This document shows, piece after piece, positions 20,618 to 31,855 of a stretch of DNA of 64,000 bases. This DNA comes from Zea mays (Eukaryota; Streptophyta; Magnoliopsida; Poales; Poaceae). Within the stretch, counting starts at the first letter, position 1, and the number at the start of each line of letters is the position of its first letter. A model generated the notes under the pieces. The model had not been told where the DNA came from and did no database searches. It saw only the letters and a program-made list of their open reading frames with translations. The stretch is from assembly GCF_902167145.1 (NCBI RefSeq), contig NC_050098.1, forward strand, positions 11,118,501-11,182,500. The letters run 5' to 3'. Position numbers and translations under genes: made by a program.

Positions 20618-21970
20618 TGAGGGAAGCGGCCCTAGGCCGTTGGATCTCCGGTAGGCGGCCAGGATTGGGCCCGGGCTAATTGAATCAGGGCCACCCGATC
20701 TGGGATGAACGGCGGGGGTCGGGTGGCCGGCCTTGGCCTTTCCTACGGCTAGCTGGGGCGGGGACGCTTGTCCCCGCGGCGGAGGACTCGCCGGAGACGA
20801 GGGGCGCGGGCGCTCGGCGGGTCCCTGGGGCGACCTGAGCGGCCGGGGAGGTTGGGGAAGCGAGGGGAGTCTTCTGGTGGGGGCTAGGTCGGGACAGGGG
20901 CACCGGAGGGGGTGGTTCACGGCGAAGCGGCTCGGCGGCGGCGTTAATCAACTCCGACGAGGAATTAAGCGCAGCAGAGAGCAATACAAAGGTCGATAGG
21001 GGGCGGGAGAGGTTCCTTACCTCAAGGCGGGCTCCGGGGACTCCTCGGTGGCGGCAATGGCGCGACGGCGGCCCGGGGCGACGGTGGCGGACCTTCGCGG
21101 TTGCACGGAGGACGGCGGGTGAGCGCGGGCAGAGGGAAATAGGGAGGGGGAGGGGGAATTGGGGCGCGTCCCGGGTTGCGGACGTCGGGGCGGAGCTCAC
21201 CGTGGCAGAGAGCACGGCGGAGCTCCGACGGCGACGGGGAAACGGCTCGGGCGGCAATGGTTAGTGGCGGCGGCGCTCTGGCGTGTGCGCAGCGAGGGGG
21301 AGGTGAGAGAGAGGGGTCTGCTGGTGCGCAAATGAGGGAGGGGGAGAGGGCGAGTGGGGTTCTGGCTCAAGTGGCCGGGGGCGGGGCGGTTGCGAGCTCC
21401 ACGCGTGACGTGGGCGCGGAGTCCGCGGCAGCACGCAGCTCGGGCGGCAGTTACGCGGAGAAGACGGGGCTGACAGGCCGGGCCCGCGAGCAGAGAGAGA
21501 GGGGAAAGCGGGTGCGGGCGCGCGGAAGGCGGCCGCGCTGACGGGCGGGCCCGCCAGGGCAGAGAGAGCGGGAGGGAAAGAGCGCGCGCGCGGGATGGGC
21601 CTAGCTAGGCCGAAAGGCTGAGGGGGGCGGGGGAGTGGGCTTCTTTCCTTTTTCTTTTATTCTGGAATTTTTTTCCCTTTTTCTTTTATTTATTCTATTT
21701 GATTCAAATCCAAATAAGCCACAAACTCAAATTAGACTTTCCAAGAATTATGCACCAAACAAATGTGAAATCTAGGGTTCAACATGATGCAACAATTCAT
21801 ACTCCCTTGGAGTTTGAGTTAATAGACTATAATTACAATTAAAATAAGCACTTTTCTCCTATAGAAATGAGAAAGAAAAGATTGGGGAAGGATGAGAAAA
21901 GGGAAGTAACACCTGAATTTGTGAATATGAGCAAAGAAATTTTATACCCCCAAATTCAGGGTGTTACAAA

Positions 21971-21985
21971 CCTATCCCCCTTAAA
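21971..21985 (-). other. Polypurine tract of element C
   Basis: The minus strand reads TTTTAAGGGGGATAGG immediately before the 3' LTR, placed only 18 bp after the gag-pol stop. It is the expected plus-strand primer. Confidence 0.85.
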
Positions 21986-22003
21986 AGAATCTCGCCCCGA
22001 GAT

Positions 22004-25000
22004 TCAAGGTTGGTCAGCAAAGAGTTCAGGGTATTTGGCCTTCAGATCATCTTCTCGCTCCCAGGTTGCTTCTTCCTCCGAGTGGTGACCCCATCTGACT
22101 TTGCACATTCTGATGGTGTTCCTCCGGGTGACTCTGTCTGCAAACTCCAGAATCTGCGTTGGCTTCTCTATGTATGTCAGATCCTCCTGGACTTCCAAAC
22201 CCTCCACTGGCAACTGTTCTTCTGGTACTCGCAGACACTTCTTCAGTTGGGACACATGGAACACATTGTGCACTGCCGACAAACTTTCTGGTAGATTGAG
22301 CTGGTAGGCCACTTCTCCACGCTTGGCTTGGATCTGATATGGTCCGACGTACCGGGGTGCTAACTTGCCTTTAACTCCGAACCTTCTGACTCCCCTGATA
22401 GGTGACACCTTCAGATAGACGTAATCTCCCACTTCAAAACTCAGTTCTCTTCTCCTTCGGTCCGCATAGCTTCGCTGTCTTGACTGGGCTATCTTCAGAT
22501 TCTCCCGAACCATTTTGATATTCTCTTCGGCTTCAAGCAAGATGTCGAGGCCAAACACCTGTCTCTCTCCTGGCTGGTCCCAATGCAGCGGAGTCCTACA
22601 ACTCCGCCCATAGAGTGCCTGAAATGGCGACATCTTCAAGCTAGCCTGGTAACCATTGTTATAGGAGAATTCTGCATAAGGTAACCTTTTGTCCCATCCT
22701 GACTTGTCTTGCAACGCACAGGCTCTCAACATATCTTCTAGGATCTGATTAGTTCTTTCAGTCTGACCGTCTGTCTGTGGGTGATAAGCTGAGCTGAAGT
22801 TCAAATGTGTGCCCAAAGCTTCTTGTAGCTGCTGCCAAAAATGAGAGGTGAACTGCATTCCTCGATCTGACACTATCTTCTTCGGCACACCATGAAGGCA
22901 GACTATCCGTGACATGTATAACTCAGCTAACGTTGCTCCGGTGTATGTTGTCTTCACGGGTATGAAATGGGCCACCTTTGTTAAGCGGTCCACAACCACC
23001 CAGATGGAATCATAACCGGCCCGGGTACGAGGTAGGCCAACTATAAAATCCATCCCGATCTCATCCCACTTCCACTGAGGAATCCACAATGGCTGCAACA
23101 ATCCGGCGGGTCTCTGATGCTCTGCTTTGGTTCTTTGACAGCTATCACAGATGGCGACATATTCTGCGATCTCTCTTTTCATGCCATACCACCAAAACCT
23201 TCTTTTTAAATCCTGGTACATCTTCTCGCTCCCTAGGTGTATGGAGTAGGCTGTCTCATGAGCTTCCTTGAGGATCAGTTCCCGAATAGGTTTGAGGTCG
23301 GGAACACACAATCGGTCCTTGAACCATATTACCCCCTCTTCATCCTCTCGAAAGTCTTTGCCTCTTCCTTCTAAGATCAGCTGCCGGATCTTGTTGATGC
23401 TTTCATCATCCTTCTGCCCTTCTTTGATCTCCCGCTCCAGGGTGGGCTCTAATTCCACTGTTACTCCTTGCGTACTGTTCAGGAAACCGAGGCTCAGTCT
23501 GTCGAACTCTTTGGCTAACTCATACGGCATCGGGTACGAGGCCAACATATTGACTTGACTCTTCCTGCTCAGAGCATCTGCAACAACATTGGCTTTGCCT
23601 GGATGGTAATGTATCTCCAACTCATAGTCCTTGATCAATTCCAACCATCTTCGCTGCCTCATGTTTAACTCTGACTGGGTGAATATGTACTTCAGACTTT
23701 TATGATCTGTGTAGATGTCGCACTTCTGCCCATACAGGTAATGTCTCCAGGTCTTTAAGGCATGAATCACCGCTGCCAACTCCAGGTCATGTGTGGGATA
23801 ATTTTTCTCATGGATCTTCAGCTGTCGAGATGAGTATGCTACAACTCTTCCTTCTTGCATTAGCACACATCCCAATCCGGTGTAAGAAGCGTCGCAATAC
23901 ACTGAGAATGACTTGTGAACATCAGGCAGGACTAGCACAGGAGCTGTAGTCAATCTATTCTTCAGTTCTTCAAATGCTTCCTGACACTTTTGGGTCCACT
24001 TAAACTCAACTTTCTTCGCTAGTAACGCTGTCATTGGTCTAGCAATCTTTGAGAAGCCTTCGATGAAACGCCTGTAGTATCCGGCCATTCCGATGAAGCT
24101 CTTGATCCCACGAACATCCTTCGGTGCTTTCCAGTTCAGGATATCTGCCACTTTCTTTGGATCCACTGCTAACCCATCTTGGTTTATGATGTGACCCAGA
24201 AATAAGACTTCATGAATCCAGAACTCGCATTTGCCCAGCTTGGCATACAACTGATGCTCTCGAAGTCTTTGCAATACCATCTTCAAATGCTCTACATGAT
24301 CTTCCTCACTTTGAGAGTATATGAGAATGTCATCGATGAACACTACCACAAACTTGTCTAGATAGTCCATGAACACGCTGTTCATCAGATACATAAAGAA
24401 GGCTGGCACATTTGTCAAACCAAAGGACATAACTGTGAACTCATATAACCCATACTTGGTGATGAATGCTGTCTTCGGTATGTCCGAGGGTCGGATTCTG
24501 AGTTGATGGTAACCTGATCTCAGATCTATCTTCGAGAATACGCTGGCACCTCTGAGCTGGTCGAACAAATCTTCTATCCTTGGCAGGGGGTACTTGTTCT
24601 TGACAGTGACTTCATTCAAGGCTCTGTAGTCTATGCACATCCTTTTGGTACCATCTTTCTTCTCTACAAACAACACTGGAGCGGCCCAAGGCGAGGTACT
24701 TGGCCTGATGTAACACTTCTCTAACATCTCATCTATCTGCTTCTTGGGTTCTACCAGTTCTGGTCCAGACACTCGATAGGCTCTTTTGGAAATGGGGGCG
24801 GTACCAGGGATAAGCTCTATGGCAAATTCGACTTTTCTCTCGGGTGGCATGCCCGTTAGCTCCTCGGGAAACACATCCGGAAAGTCTGACACAACCTTGA
24901 TAGCCTCGAGCGGGTTGGGCTCCTTACTATCAATTGAAATCTGGTGACAGACTCCCTCCGCTGATTTAGGCATCCTTAGCTCGGCCACTACCTCCTCTCC

Positions 25001-26581
25001 TGACGGGGACTTCAATGTTACGGTCCTCTTGTCACAACTAACATTTGCTTCATACTTCATTAACCAATTCATCCCTAGAATAACATCTATCCCAGGGGTG
25101 TCTATTACTATTAAGTCACTGGGGAATCCTATCCCCCTTATTTCCACCATTATATTTGAGCATATTTTATCTGTTTGCACCTTGCCACCAACCGAATTAA
25201 TCCTCATGGGCGGCATCATTGCCTCTACTGAGATGTTATGCAATTCTACCCATGTTGCAGTGACAAATGAATGAGTTGCACCACTATCAAATAGCACTTT
25301 TGCGGGATGAGATTCGACTGAGAACATACCTACTGCCACATCTGGTGCATCTTGGATTGCTTCGGCCTCCAAGTGGTTCACCTTTCCACGGTTGTACGCT
25401 TGGCTACGATTGCCCGCTGCCGGCTGCAGTACACCTTGCCTTGTTGGAGCATTGGGGTTGGTCTGCTGCTGCGCCATCTTCTTTGGGCACTGCATCGCCC
25501 AGTGGCCTTGATCTCCACAGTGGAAACATCCTCTGCCTCCTCCTTGTGCTGGGGCTGCTTGGTTGCTCTGATTTGTTGCGGGGGCAGGAAGGCGAGGTGC
25601 CTGGTTGTTCTGCTTCTGATACTGATTACCTCCCTGCTGGCTGTGCTGACGATACTGCTGCTGCTGCTGCTGTGGGTACTGCCTCTGAAACTGCTGCTGA
25701 TGCGGACGCTGATTCTGATTCTGATATCCCTGTGGGTGACCAGGCCTGCCTTGCTGAGATGAACTGCCTGAGAAACGGGGACGGCTGATGCTTCCGGACT
25801 GGGGTCCACTCATCTTGCGCTTCCGATCTTCCATATCCTTACGCTTCTTCTCAGTCATAACTGCCCTATCGATCAGGTGCTGGAAGGTGGGGAAGGTGTG
25901 ATTCATCAGCTGGTAATGCAGGGGATCCACCAAACCTCTCATGAACCTGTACTGCCTTTTAGCATTAGTGTTGACGTCTTCAGGTGCATAACGAGACAAC
26001 TGCAGAAACTTGTCTCTGTATTCACTAACAGACAGGGGTCCCTGCTTCAGAGCCAGAAACTCCTCCTTCTTCACGATCATCAGTCCCTCTGGCACATGGT
26101 ACTTGCGGAAACTCTCGCTAAATTCTTCCCAGGTGATGGCTTCGGGGTCAGCATGTGTGGCGAGGTAGGACTCCCACCAGGACTGGGCTGCTCCCCTTAG
26201 CTGCCGGGGACCATACAGAACCTTCTCCCTGTCGTCACATTGGGCGGTGCGCAAATCCCTTTCCACCGCGCGCAGCCAGTCTTCTGCATCCATGGGGTCA
26301 GCAGAATGGGCGAAGGTAGGAGGGTGCCCTCTCATGAACTCACCACGCTTATCCCGTGGCATCTGGGGCATCTGCACTTGCAATTGGGGTTGGGGTTGCT
26401 GTTGAGCCTGCTGCATGGCTGCCAGAGTCTGCCCAATGGCCTGCACTGCCTGAGTCTGCATCAAGAACATCTGCTCCACTGACATCGGGGGTGGTGGGGG
26501 AGGCTGCCTCTGTTGTTCCTCCTGCTGGTCATGCTGCTCTTGCTGAGCATGCCGGTTGCATCGGCGCCTGTTGTCAGACAT
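22004..26581 (-). CDS. gag-pol: Element C Gag-Pol polyprotein with chromodomain, uninterrupted
   Basis: One open frame of 1,525 codons. The start at 26581 (MSDNRRR) is chosen over an in-frame ATG at 26608 because the later ATG directly follows a 3' splice-site-like CTTCCACAG. Approximate residues: Gln/Pro-rich N-terminus 1-80, retrotransposon gag core 85-250, zinc knuckle [14 protein letters not shown] near 352, aspartic protease [11 protein letters not shown] near 426, RT 600-800 with active site FIDD near 744, RNase H 890-1010 ([11 protein letters not shown]), integrase HHCC 1110-1150 and core with Asp in MDFIVGL, Asp in SDRGMQF and Glu in QTERTNQ (1175-1275), chromodomain about 1465-1522 ([14 protein letters not shown]). 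Chromodomains direct integration to particular chromatin. All catalytic residues are present. Confidence 0.95.
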   Translation of the reverse strand: MSDNRRRCNRHAQQEQHDQQEEQQRQPPPPPPMSVEQMFLMQTQAVQAIGQTLAAMQQAQQQPQPQLQVQMPQMPRDKRGEFMRGHPPTFAHSADPMDAEDWLRAVERDLRTAQCDDREKVLYGPRQLRGAAQSWWESYLATHADPEAITWEEFSESFRKYHVPEGLMIVKKEEFLALKQGPLSVSEYRDKFLQLSRYAPEDVNTNAKRQYRFMRGLVDPLHYQLMNHTFPTFQHLIDRAVMTEKKRKDMEDRKRKMSGPQSGSISRPRFSGSSSQQGRPGHPQGYQNQNQRPHQQQFQRQYPQQQQQQYRQHSQQGGNQYQKQNNQAPRLPAPATNQSNQAAPAQGGGRGCFHCGDQGHWAMQCPKKMAQQQTNPNAPTRQGVLQPAAGNRSQAYNRGKVNHLEAEAIQDAPDVAVGMFSVESHPAKVLFDSGATHSFVTATWVELHNISVEAMMPPMRINSVGGKVQTDKICSNIMVEIRGIGFPSDLIVIDTPGIDVILGMNWLMKYEANVSCDKRTVTLKSPSGEEVVAELRMPKSAEGVCHQISIDSKEPNPLEAIKVVSDFPDVFPEELTGMPPERKVEFAIELIPGTAPISKRAYRVSGPELVEPKKQIDEMLEKCYIRPSTSPWAAPVLFVEKKDGTKRMCIDYRALNEVTVKNKYPLPRIEDLFDQLRGASVFSKIDLRSGYHQLRIRPSDIPKTAFITKYGLYEFTVMSFGLTNVPAFFMYLMNSVFMDYLDKFVVVFIDDILIYSQSEEDHVEHLKMVLQRLREHQLYAKLGKCEFWIHEVLFLGHIINQDGLAVDPKKVADILNWKAPKDVRGIKSFIGMAGYYRRFIEGFSKIARPMTALLAKKVEFKWTQKCQEAFEELKNRLTTAPVLVLPDVHKSFSVYCDASYTGLGCVLMQEGRVVAYSSRQLKIHEKNYPTHDLELAAVIHALKTWRHYLYGQKCDIYTDHKSLKYIFTQSELNMRQRRWLELIKDYELEIHYHPGKANVVADALSRKSQVNMLASYPMPYELAKEFDRLSLGFLNSTQGVTVELEPTLEREIKEGQKDDESINKIRQLILEGRGKDFREDEEGVIWFKDRLCVPDLKPIRELILKEAHETAYSIHLGSEKMYQDLKRRFWWYGMKREIAEYVAICDSCQRTKAEHQRPAGLLQPLWIPQWKWDEIGMDFIVGLPRTRAGYDSIWVVVDRLTKVAHFIPVKTTYTGATLAELYMSRIVCLHGVPKKIVSDRGMQFTSHFWQQLQEALGTHLNFSSAYHPQTDGQTERTNQILEDMLRACALQDKSGWDKRLPYAEFSYNNGYQASLKMSPFQALYGRSCRTPLHWDQPGERQVFGLDILLEAEENIKMVRENLKIAQSRQRSYADRRRRELSFEVGDYVYLKVSPIRGVRRFGVKGKLAPRYVGPYQIQAKRGEVAYQLNLPESLSAVHNVFHVSQLKKCLRVPEEQLPVEGLEVQEDLTYIEKPTQILEFADRVTRRNTIRMCKVRWGHHSEEEATWEREDDLKAKYPELFADQP

Positions 26582-26984
26582 CTGTGGAAGACATTCATAC
26601 ATCAGCATTGATCTTACAATCCTTCAGCATAAGAAAAGAGAATACAGAATTCTTCATGACACTGAGTGAATAAAGAGCTTCACTGATCCTCATTTATGAT
26701 TCAACACAGCTTCTCAGATAAGAAGGAAAGTAGAAGTAAATGGTTTCCCAACTAAACAACTGACTTCATTAACATTACTAGCTAGGCCAAACTGCAGGGG
26801 AAACCCACAGGTTGGCAACAGTCATTACAAAGATTCGAATCCAGCACAAGTTCATCATAACAAGCATGAAAGCAACTGATAAGCAAACTAAACTAAATGG
26901 AAGCAACTGATAAGCAAACTAAACTAACTACCTAAGACTGAGACATCTGACTTAAGAATTATTACAAACTCCGACGCTAACGAT
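26582..26984 (-). other. Element C spacer between orf0 and gag with 3' splice-site-like end
   Basis: 403 bp, no supported ORF. On minus it ends GTCTTCCACAG directly before the gag ATG. It contains a direct duplication of a 26-bp block (26871-26896 and 26902-26927, period 31). Confidence 0.7.
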
Positions 26985-28004
26985 CTAAGGATCCAGATCT
27001 ATCCTGGTCTTACAGGCAGGGGAACCATAAGTGTGGTGACCACGTGGCGGCGAGCGGTAAGGGTGCTGAGTCCCAACAGGAGCGGGGGAACCACCCTCCT
27101 GGTGATGGCGCTCTGCCAGCTCAGCACGCAACTCCGCAATCTCCGTTCGAGCCCTGCTTAGCTCGTCCAGAGAGTGATCCAGCTCAGTGTTAAGCACCAC
27201 GACTAGGTTGACTGTGCTGCTCAACCTAGGGTTAGCCTCACCAACAGGTGAGACAACCACACTCTCTGTGCTGCCAGTAGGGCGGCGGGGGTAGTACCGA
27301 AGGTTAAGACCGTCGGCCACCCCACCGAACAAAGAACAGTACTGGGAGAGTGCACGCCGTGCTGCATCCTGCATAGCCGCCTCTGCAGTGTCCATCTCGG
27401 AGATGGAATAGTGCTCCGAAACGGCCTCCGCACCCCGGAGGTCATCCTCCGGACGGCGAACTAGGCAGGTAGCCTCCCAGCGGTCCGGGTACCTCTCGCG
27501 ACTGTGCTGGTAGACTACACAACGATACTCGATCGACCAGGTGTGCCGGTCGAAAGCCTGGCGCAGCAAGGTGTCGAGTGCGTCGTGGAAGTGACAACCG
27601 CGAGCGGCGTCACGGGTGATGGGTCGGGCGACCCATCCTTCCGCCTCCTGCGGCTCAGAAGACTCCGTGTTGTGGTCTGAGTCGTCGTCGTCGGGGTCTC
27701 CTCTAGGATCTCCTCCAGTAGCTCCTCCAACAGCCGGGGCGTCCCGCAGTGGTGCAGGGGGCGCCTCCAGCTGGGCCACAGAGGAACGGGGCCTCACGGA
27801 CTCCACCTCTCGCTGGGGTGGGGAGGAAGAGCCCTGCTGCTCTCTGTGCTGGCGCCGGCGTTCCTGCTCCCCACGCAGGCGGTGGTGCAGCCTCTCCAGG
27901 TGACTCGACTGACCGGACACGGTGCGGTGCAGAGGACGCTCCGCAAGTCGAGACGGCAGGAAAGGAATCACCGACTTACGTGCAGTGTGTCTAAGACGAG
28001 CCAT
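26985..28004 (-). CDS. Element C orf0: upstream accessory protein, 339 residues
   Basis: An ATG at 28004, directly preceded by GTCTTTTGTAG, opens 339 codons upstream of gag. An Arg-rich N-terminus (1-60) leads into a Pro/Ser/Asp-rich acidic linker (to about 130). A folded segment follows at about 140-225: helix (HDALDTLLRQAF), strands (SIEYRCVVYQ, RWEATCLVRR), helix (MDTAEAAMQDAARRALSQYC). A predicted coiled coil (about 265-300, LDELSRARTEIAELRAEL) precedes a Gly/Pro-rich tail. The folded segment and coiled coil are shared with orf0 of element D. Extra ORFs upstream of gag are described for some grass chromoviruses of this type; their function is unknown. The helix-strands-helix order resembles a dsRNA-binding fold, but the basic KKxxK patch is acidic here. 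Confidence 0.85.
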   Translation of the reverse strand: MARLRHTARKSVIPFLPSRLAERPLHRTVSGQSSHLERLHHRLRGEQERRRQHREQQGSSSPPQREVESVRPRSSVAQLEAPPAPLRDAPAVGGATGGDPRGDPDDDDSDHNTESSEPQEAEGWVARPITRDAARGCHFHDALDTLLRQAFDRHTWSIEYRCVVYQHSRERYPDRWEATCLVRRPEDDLRGAEAVSEHYSISEMDTAEAAMQDAARRALSQYCSLFGGVADGLNLRYYPRRPTGSTESVVVSPVGEANPRLSSTVNLVVVLNTELDHSLDELSRARTEIAELRAELAERHHQEGGSPAPVGTQHPYRSPPRGHHTYGSPACKTRIDLDP

Positions 28005-28262
28005 CTACAAAAGACACCGTAAGCATAAGAGTAAGAGCAGAACTAATATGACAAGTGAATAAACCATAGACAGAATAAGATAAAAATTTTAACAAGGTAT
28101 AATATAGTATATATATGTAGTAAAACGTAGGGTTGGTCGAGGTGACCGACTTTTGAAGCAACATCAGAGGTCAAGGTGAGAGGGGAGGTCAATAGTCCTT
28201 AGTACGACCAGTGCTACTCTAGGTCAGCGGTCCTACAGTCAGCACGGCTTTGATACCACTTA
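28005..28262 (-). other. Element C 5' leader between LTR and orf0
   Basis: 258 bp holding the primer binding site and a pyrimidine-rich stretch on minus (complement of about 28011-28045) that ends in TTTTGTAG right before the orf0 ATG. No coding sequence. Confidence 0.7.
28247..28258 (-). other. Primer binding site of element C
   Basis: The minus strand reads TGGTATCAAAGC four bases from the 5' LTR edge. It resembles the initiator-methionine tRNA site TGGTATCAGAGC with one mismatch. Confidence 0.85.
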
Positions 28263-31200
28263 TGTCACACCCGGTTTTGGAAGGCAAACCGAATGCGAAC
28301 TATGTACGTGCCAGGATCAGAACTCACGTACACAGCGATTACATAAATGAACATCATCGCACAATGCTCGAATAATAACATAAAAGAGTATTAACTTATT
28401 ACATCACAGAGTCATAGACATCCACATAGTCATCGTCTTAACAGGTAAATCAAAGTACTAGCGAAACGTAGTAAAGACAAGGCCTCCACAGGCAGCTGAC
28501 TGGGGGTTGCCGCCAACCCACACCTAGAATTCGTCGTAATCTTGGAACTCCTGGAAGTCTCCTTCCACGGCTTCACCTTCTCCTGAGCAGTGGTTACAAT
28601 GTGGACAACCTGGTGTTTTGTGGTAAAGCAAGGATGAGTACACATCAACGTACTCAGCAAATGTCCCGTTTGGCTGAAGTGGACTAGCTTTATGTGGGGT
28701 TAGGCTCCAGCAGTTGCTTTTAGTTGGTCAAGTATTTATCATTAGTAGAAGCCAGATTTTAGCATTTAACAACCCGTAAACCATTTCCTCATCGAGGAAC
28801 AACATCATCATAGTCGAACCAAAACCATAACATAATCCTTGTCTCTCGAACCATCTGTATCTCTAATCAAAGAGGATCCCAAGGCTGCTCTTAACCGTGA
28901 GCACGGCTGACATATCAGTTTCACTACCCTCTGCAGAGGTTGCACACTTTACCCATGAGTCATGATTCCCTTTCTACCCGGGGAGAGCTAATCCCCATTG
29001 ACCACTACCTAGGTGGTCCGGCAGGGCATCACTACGTAGCTTTTACAAAGATTCCCTAGAGATCATAGCTGCCCGTTAGGTTTCTCCAGTTTGATAAACA
29101 CAGTACCCCTCCCCGCAGGAGAGTGACTAACAAAGAGCAAAACGAAAGAACCTCGGCACTCAGCCTCGGCAGAGCAAGCACTGTGCCTGGACCCCATTGA
29201 CGGCACGACGGCTAAGCAACTACACCTCTAGTTCCTCTAATTAATTGGCTAAGGGCATCCCATTTCACCCTCATGGTTGCACTGTTATCCCGGGTGGTCT
29301 CTCAACGAACAGGTCCTTACAGAGAGGTACTCAGGAAACAGCCTGAGCCCCCTAGAGTATCACATGATCATCAACATCATCCGGATAACAGTATCATAAA
29401 TAGTCACATCATGTTCATTGATTAAGTTAAGGCAAAAGCAGAATGCTAACCATAACAGCCCATAAGGTCATCAAGGATAAAGTAAAGTGGAAAGCTAGTA
29501 AATCCTTAGGTTTCAAGTAAGTAATGCGGGGTAGTAAGTTATGAATGAATAGGACATAATGGGACAGAGGACACTTGCCATCACCAAACTGCTGATCAGG
29601 GACTTCCTCTGCAACCTCCTCGGGAAACACAGACTGCTCGTTGTCTACGTAAAGTAATCATTCACACTATGCACTTGGGAAGATAACAAACAAAAAGCAA
29701 CATACCAAACATATGCAGCAGAGAGATCACAAGTTCATAGTAGAAAAGGGATAGGCACTCTGGTGTTCCCTAGGTCTAGGGTAGAGGACTATACAAAGTG
29801 ATTCATTATCCACTAATCAGGTTTAAGTCAGTGGTGGGGTTAAATCATTGCATGGTTTTAAGTTCCTAAACTTAGGTGTTTAAGTCCATAAACTTAGGTG
29901 CTCCAACTTTTACTAAAGTCTACCAACTTCTAATTATCTCAAATAGGGTTCCAATAACCTTAATCCTATCCTAATGATTAACTATTAATTGGTACATGGA
30001 AACAGTAGGGAAACATTGTTTAAATAGATAGACAAAAATACCATGAGCATTTTGCAATTTGAGGCACCTAATTTGGAGTTCATATGACAAAGTTATGAAT
30101 TTTACAAGTTTAGGGGTTAAAAATATACCCTAAATACTTATTTTGAATTAAATAAAAGGTCCGAGGACCTAACTGTAAGAAACTAGGGACGGCGGGTTTA
30201 AATTTCAGAAAACCGGGGGTCTCTTTAAGAAAACGCGCGGGCGAAGGGGTATCGGGCTCCTACGGCCGTCGGATCTCAGATCAACGCGCAGGATTAGATC
30301 CGCGGGCGGGCGCGCGAGCGCGCGGCGGCCTGAGCGGCTGACAGGCGGGGCCAGGCGGGCAGCGCGAGCGCGGCGGCTGACATGCGGGGCCAGCGGGCAG
30401 CGCGGGCGCGGGCGGGCTGACAGGCGGGGCCGGGCGGGCAGCGCGAGCGCGGCGGCTGACAGGCGGGGCCAGCGGGCAGAGCGGGCGCGGGGTGTGAGGG
30501 AAGCGGCCCTGGGCCGTTGGATCTCCGGTAGGCGGCCAGGATTGGGCCCGGGCTAATTGAATCAGGGCCACCCGATCTGGGATGAACGGCGGGGGTCGGG
30601 TGGCCGGCCTTGGCCTTTCCTACGGCTAGCTGGGGCGGCGGCGCTCGTCCCCGCGGCGGAGGACTCGCCGGAGACGAGGGGCGCAGGCGCTCGGCGGGTC
30701 CCTGGGGCGACCTGAGCGGCCGGGGAGGTTGGGGAAGGCGCGGGGAGTCTTCTGGTGGGGGCTAGGTCGGGACAGGGGCACCGGAGGGGGGCGGTTCACG
30801 GCGAAGCGGCTCGGCGGCGGCGTTAATCAACTCCGACGAGGAATTAAGCGCAACAGAGAGCAATACAAAGGTCGATAGGGGGCGGGAGAGGTTCCTTACC
30901 TCAAGGCGGGCTCCGGGGACTCCTCGGTGGCGGCAATGGCGCGACGGCGGCCCGGGGCGACGGTGGCGGACCTTCGCGGTTGCACGGAGGACGGCGGGTG
31001 AGCGCGGGCAGAGGGAAATAGGGAGGGGGAGGGGGAATTGGGGCGCGTCCCGGGTTGCGGACGTCGGGGCGGAGCTCACCGTGGCAGAGAGCACGGCGGA
31101 GCTCCGACGGCGACGGGGAAACGGCTCGGGCGGCGATGGTTAGTGGCGGCGGCGCTCTGGCGTGTGCGCAGCGAGGGGGAGGTGAGAGAGAGGGGTTTGC

Positions 31201-31850
31201 TGGTGCGCAAATGAGGGAGGGGGAGAGGGCGAGTGGGGTTCTGGCTCAAGTGGCTGGGGGCGGGGCGGTTGCGAGCTCCACGCGCGACGTGGGCGCGGAG
31301 TCCGCGGCAGCACGCAGCTCGGGCGGCAGTTACGCGGAGAAGACGGGGCTGACAGGCCGGGCCCGCGAGCAGAGAGAGAGGGGAAAGCGGGTGCGGGCGC
31401 GTGGAAGGCGGCCGCGCTGACGGGCGGGCCCGCCAGGGCAGAGAGAGCGGGGGGGAAAGAGCGCGCGCGCGCGGGATGGGCCTAGCTGGGCCGAAAGGCT
31501 GAGGGGGGCGGGGGAGTGGGCTTCTTTCCTTTTTTCTTTTATTCTGGAATTGTTTTCCCTTTTTCTTTTATTTATTCTATTTGATTCAAATCCAAATAAG
31601 CCACAAACTCAAATTAGACTTTCCAAGAATTATGCACCAAACAAAAGTGAAATCTAGGGTTCAACATGATGCAACAATTCATACTCCCTTGGAGTTTGAG
31701 TTAATAGACTATAATTACAATTAAAATAAGCACTTTTCTCCTATAGAAATGAGAAAGAAAAGATTGGGGAAGGATGAGAAAAGGGAAGTAACACCTGAAT
31801 TTGTGAATATGAGCAAAGAAATTTTATACCCCCAAATTCAGGGTGTTACA
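28263..31850 (-). repeat. 5' LTR of element C
   Basis: 3,588 bp, nearly identical to 18386-21968. A leader donor GAG|GTAAGG is at 30900/30899 on minus. The GC-rich tandem array is at 30335-30497. Confidence 0.95.
28524..29644 (-). other. Candidate spliced exons inside the 5' LTR of C
   Basis: Counterpart of the exon pair in the 3' LTR. An exon at 29644-29579 (66 bp) ends at a GC donor (GATG|GCAAGTG), and an exon at 28609-28524 ends in TAG. Both exons are open and the lengths are unchanged between the two LTRs. One codon at the donor differs (GAT here, GAA in the other LTR). Confidence 0.5.
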
Positions 31851-31855
31851 AGCCC

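Larger units (their letters stand above)
18386..21968 (-). repeat. 3' LTR of element C
   Basis: 3,583 bp. In element orientation it starts TGTAACACCCTGAATTTGGG (complement of 21968) and ends ..GGTGTGACA (18386). It has a GC-rich 5' third (20340-21610) and an AT-rich remainder. A strong splice donor GAG|GTAAGG lies at 21021/21020 on minus, followed by two exon-like blocks (19702-19767 and 18647-18732). Confidence 0.95.
18386..31850 (-). mobile_element. Element C: intact Tekay/Del-type chromovirus (Ty3/Gypsy)
   Basis: 13,465 bp, minus strand, with LTRs at 18386-21968 and 28263-31850 and target duplication AGCCC on both sides (18381-18385, 31851-31855). Order in its own direction: 5' LTR, PBS, orf0 (340 codons with stop), gag-pol single ORF, polypurine tract, 3' LTR. 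A C-terminal chromodomain and very long LTRs place it with Tekay/Del-like chromoviruses. The LTRs differ by roughly one substitution per hundred bases in the stretches I compared by eye. All coding parts are open, so this is the best candidate for an active copy here. Confidence 0.95.

Noticed and set aside
20417..21541. Pro/Ala/Arg-rich ORFs in the LTRs of C (also 30281-31420)
   Set aside because: Low-complexity GC-rich translation inside the LTR, and frames change between the two LTR copies.
26582..26608. Gag start of C at the upstream ATG 26608
   Set aside because: It adds nine residues that read through the acceptor-like CTTCCACAG. The ATG at 26581 matches the arrangement in D.
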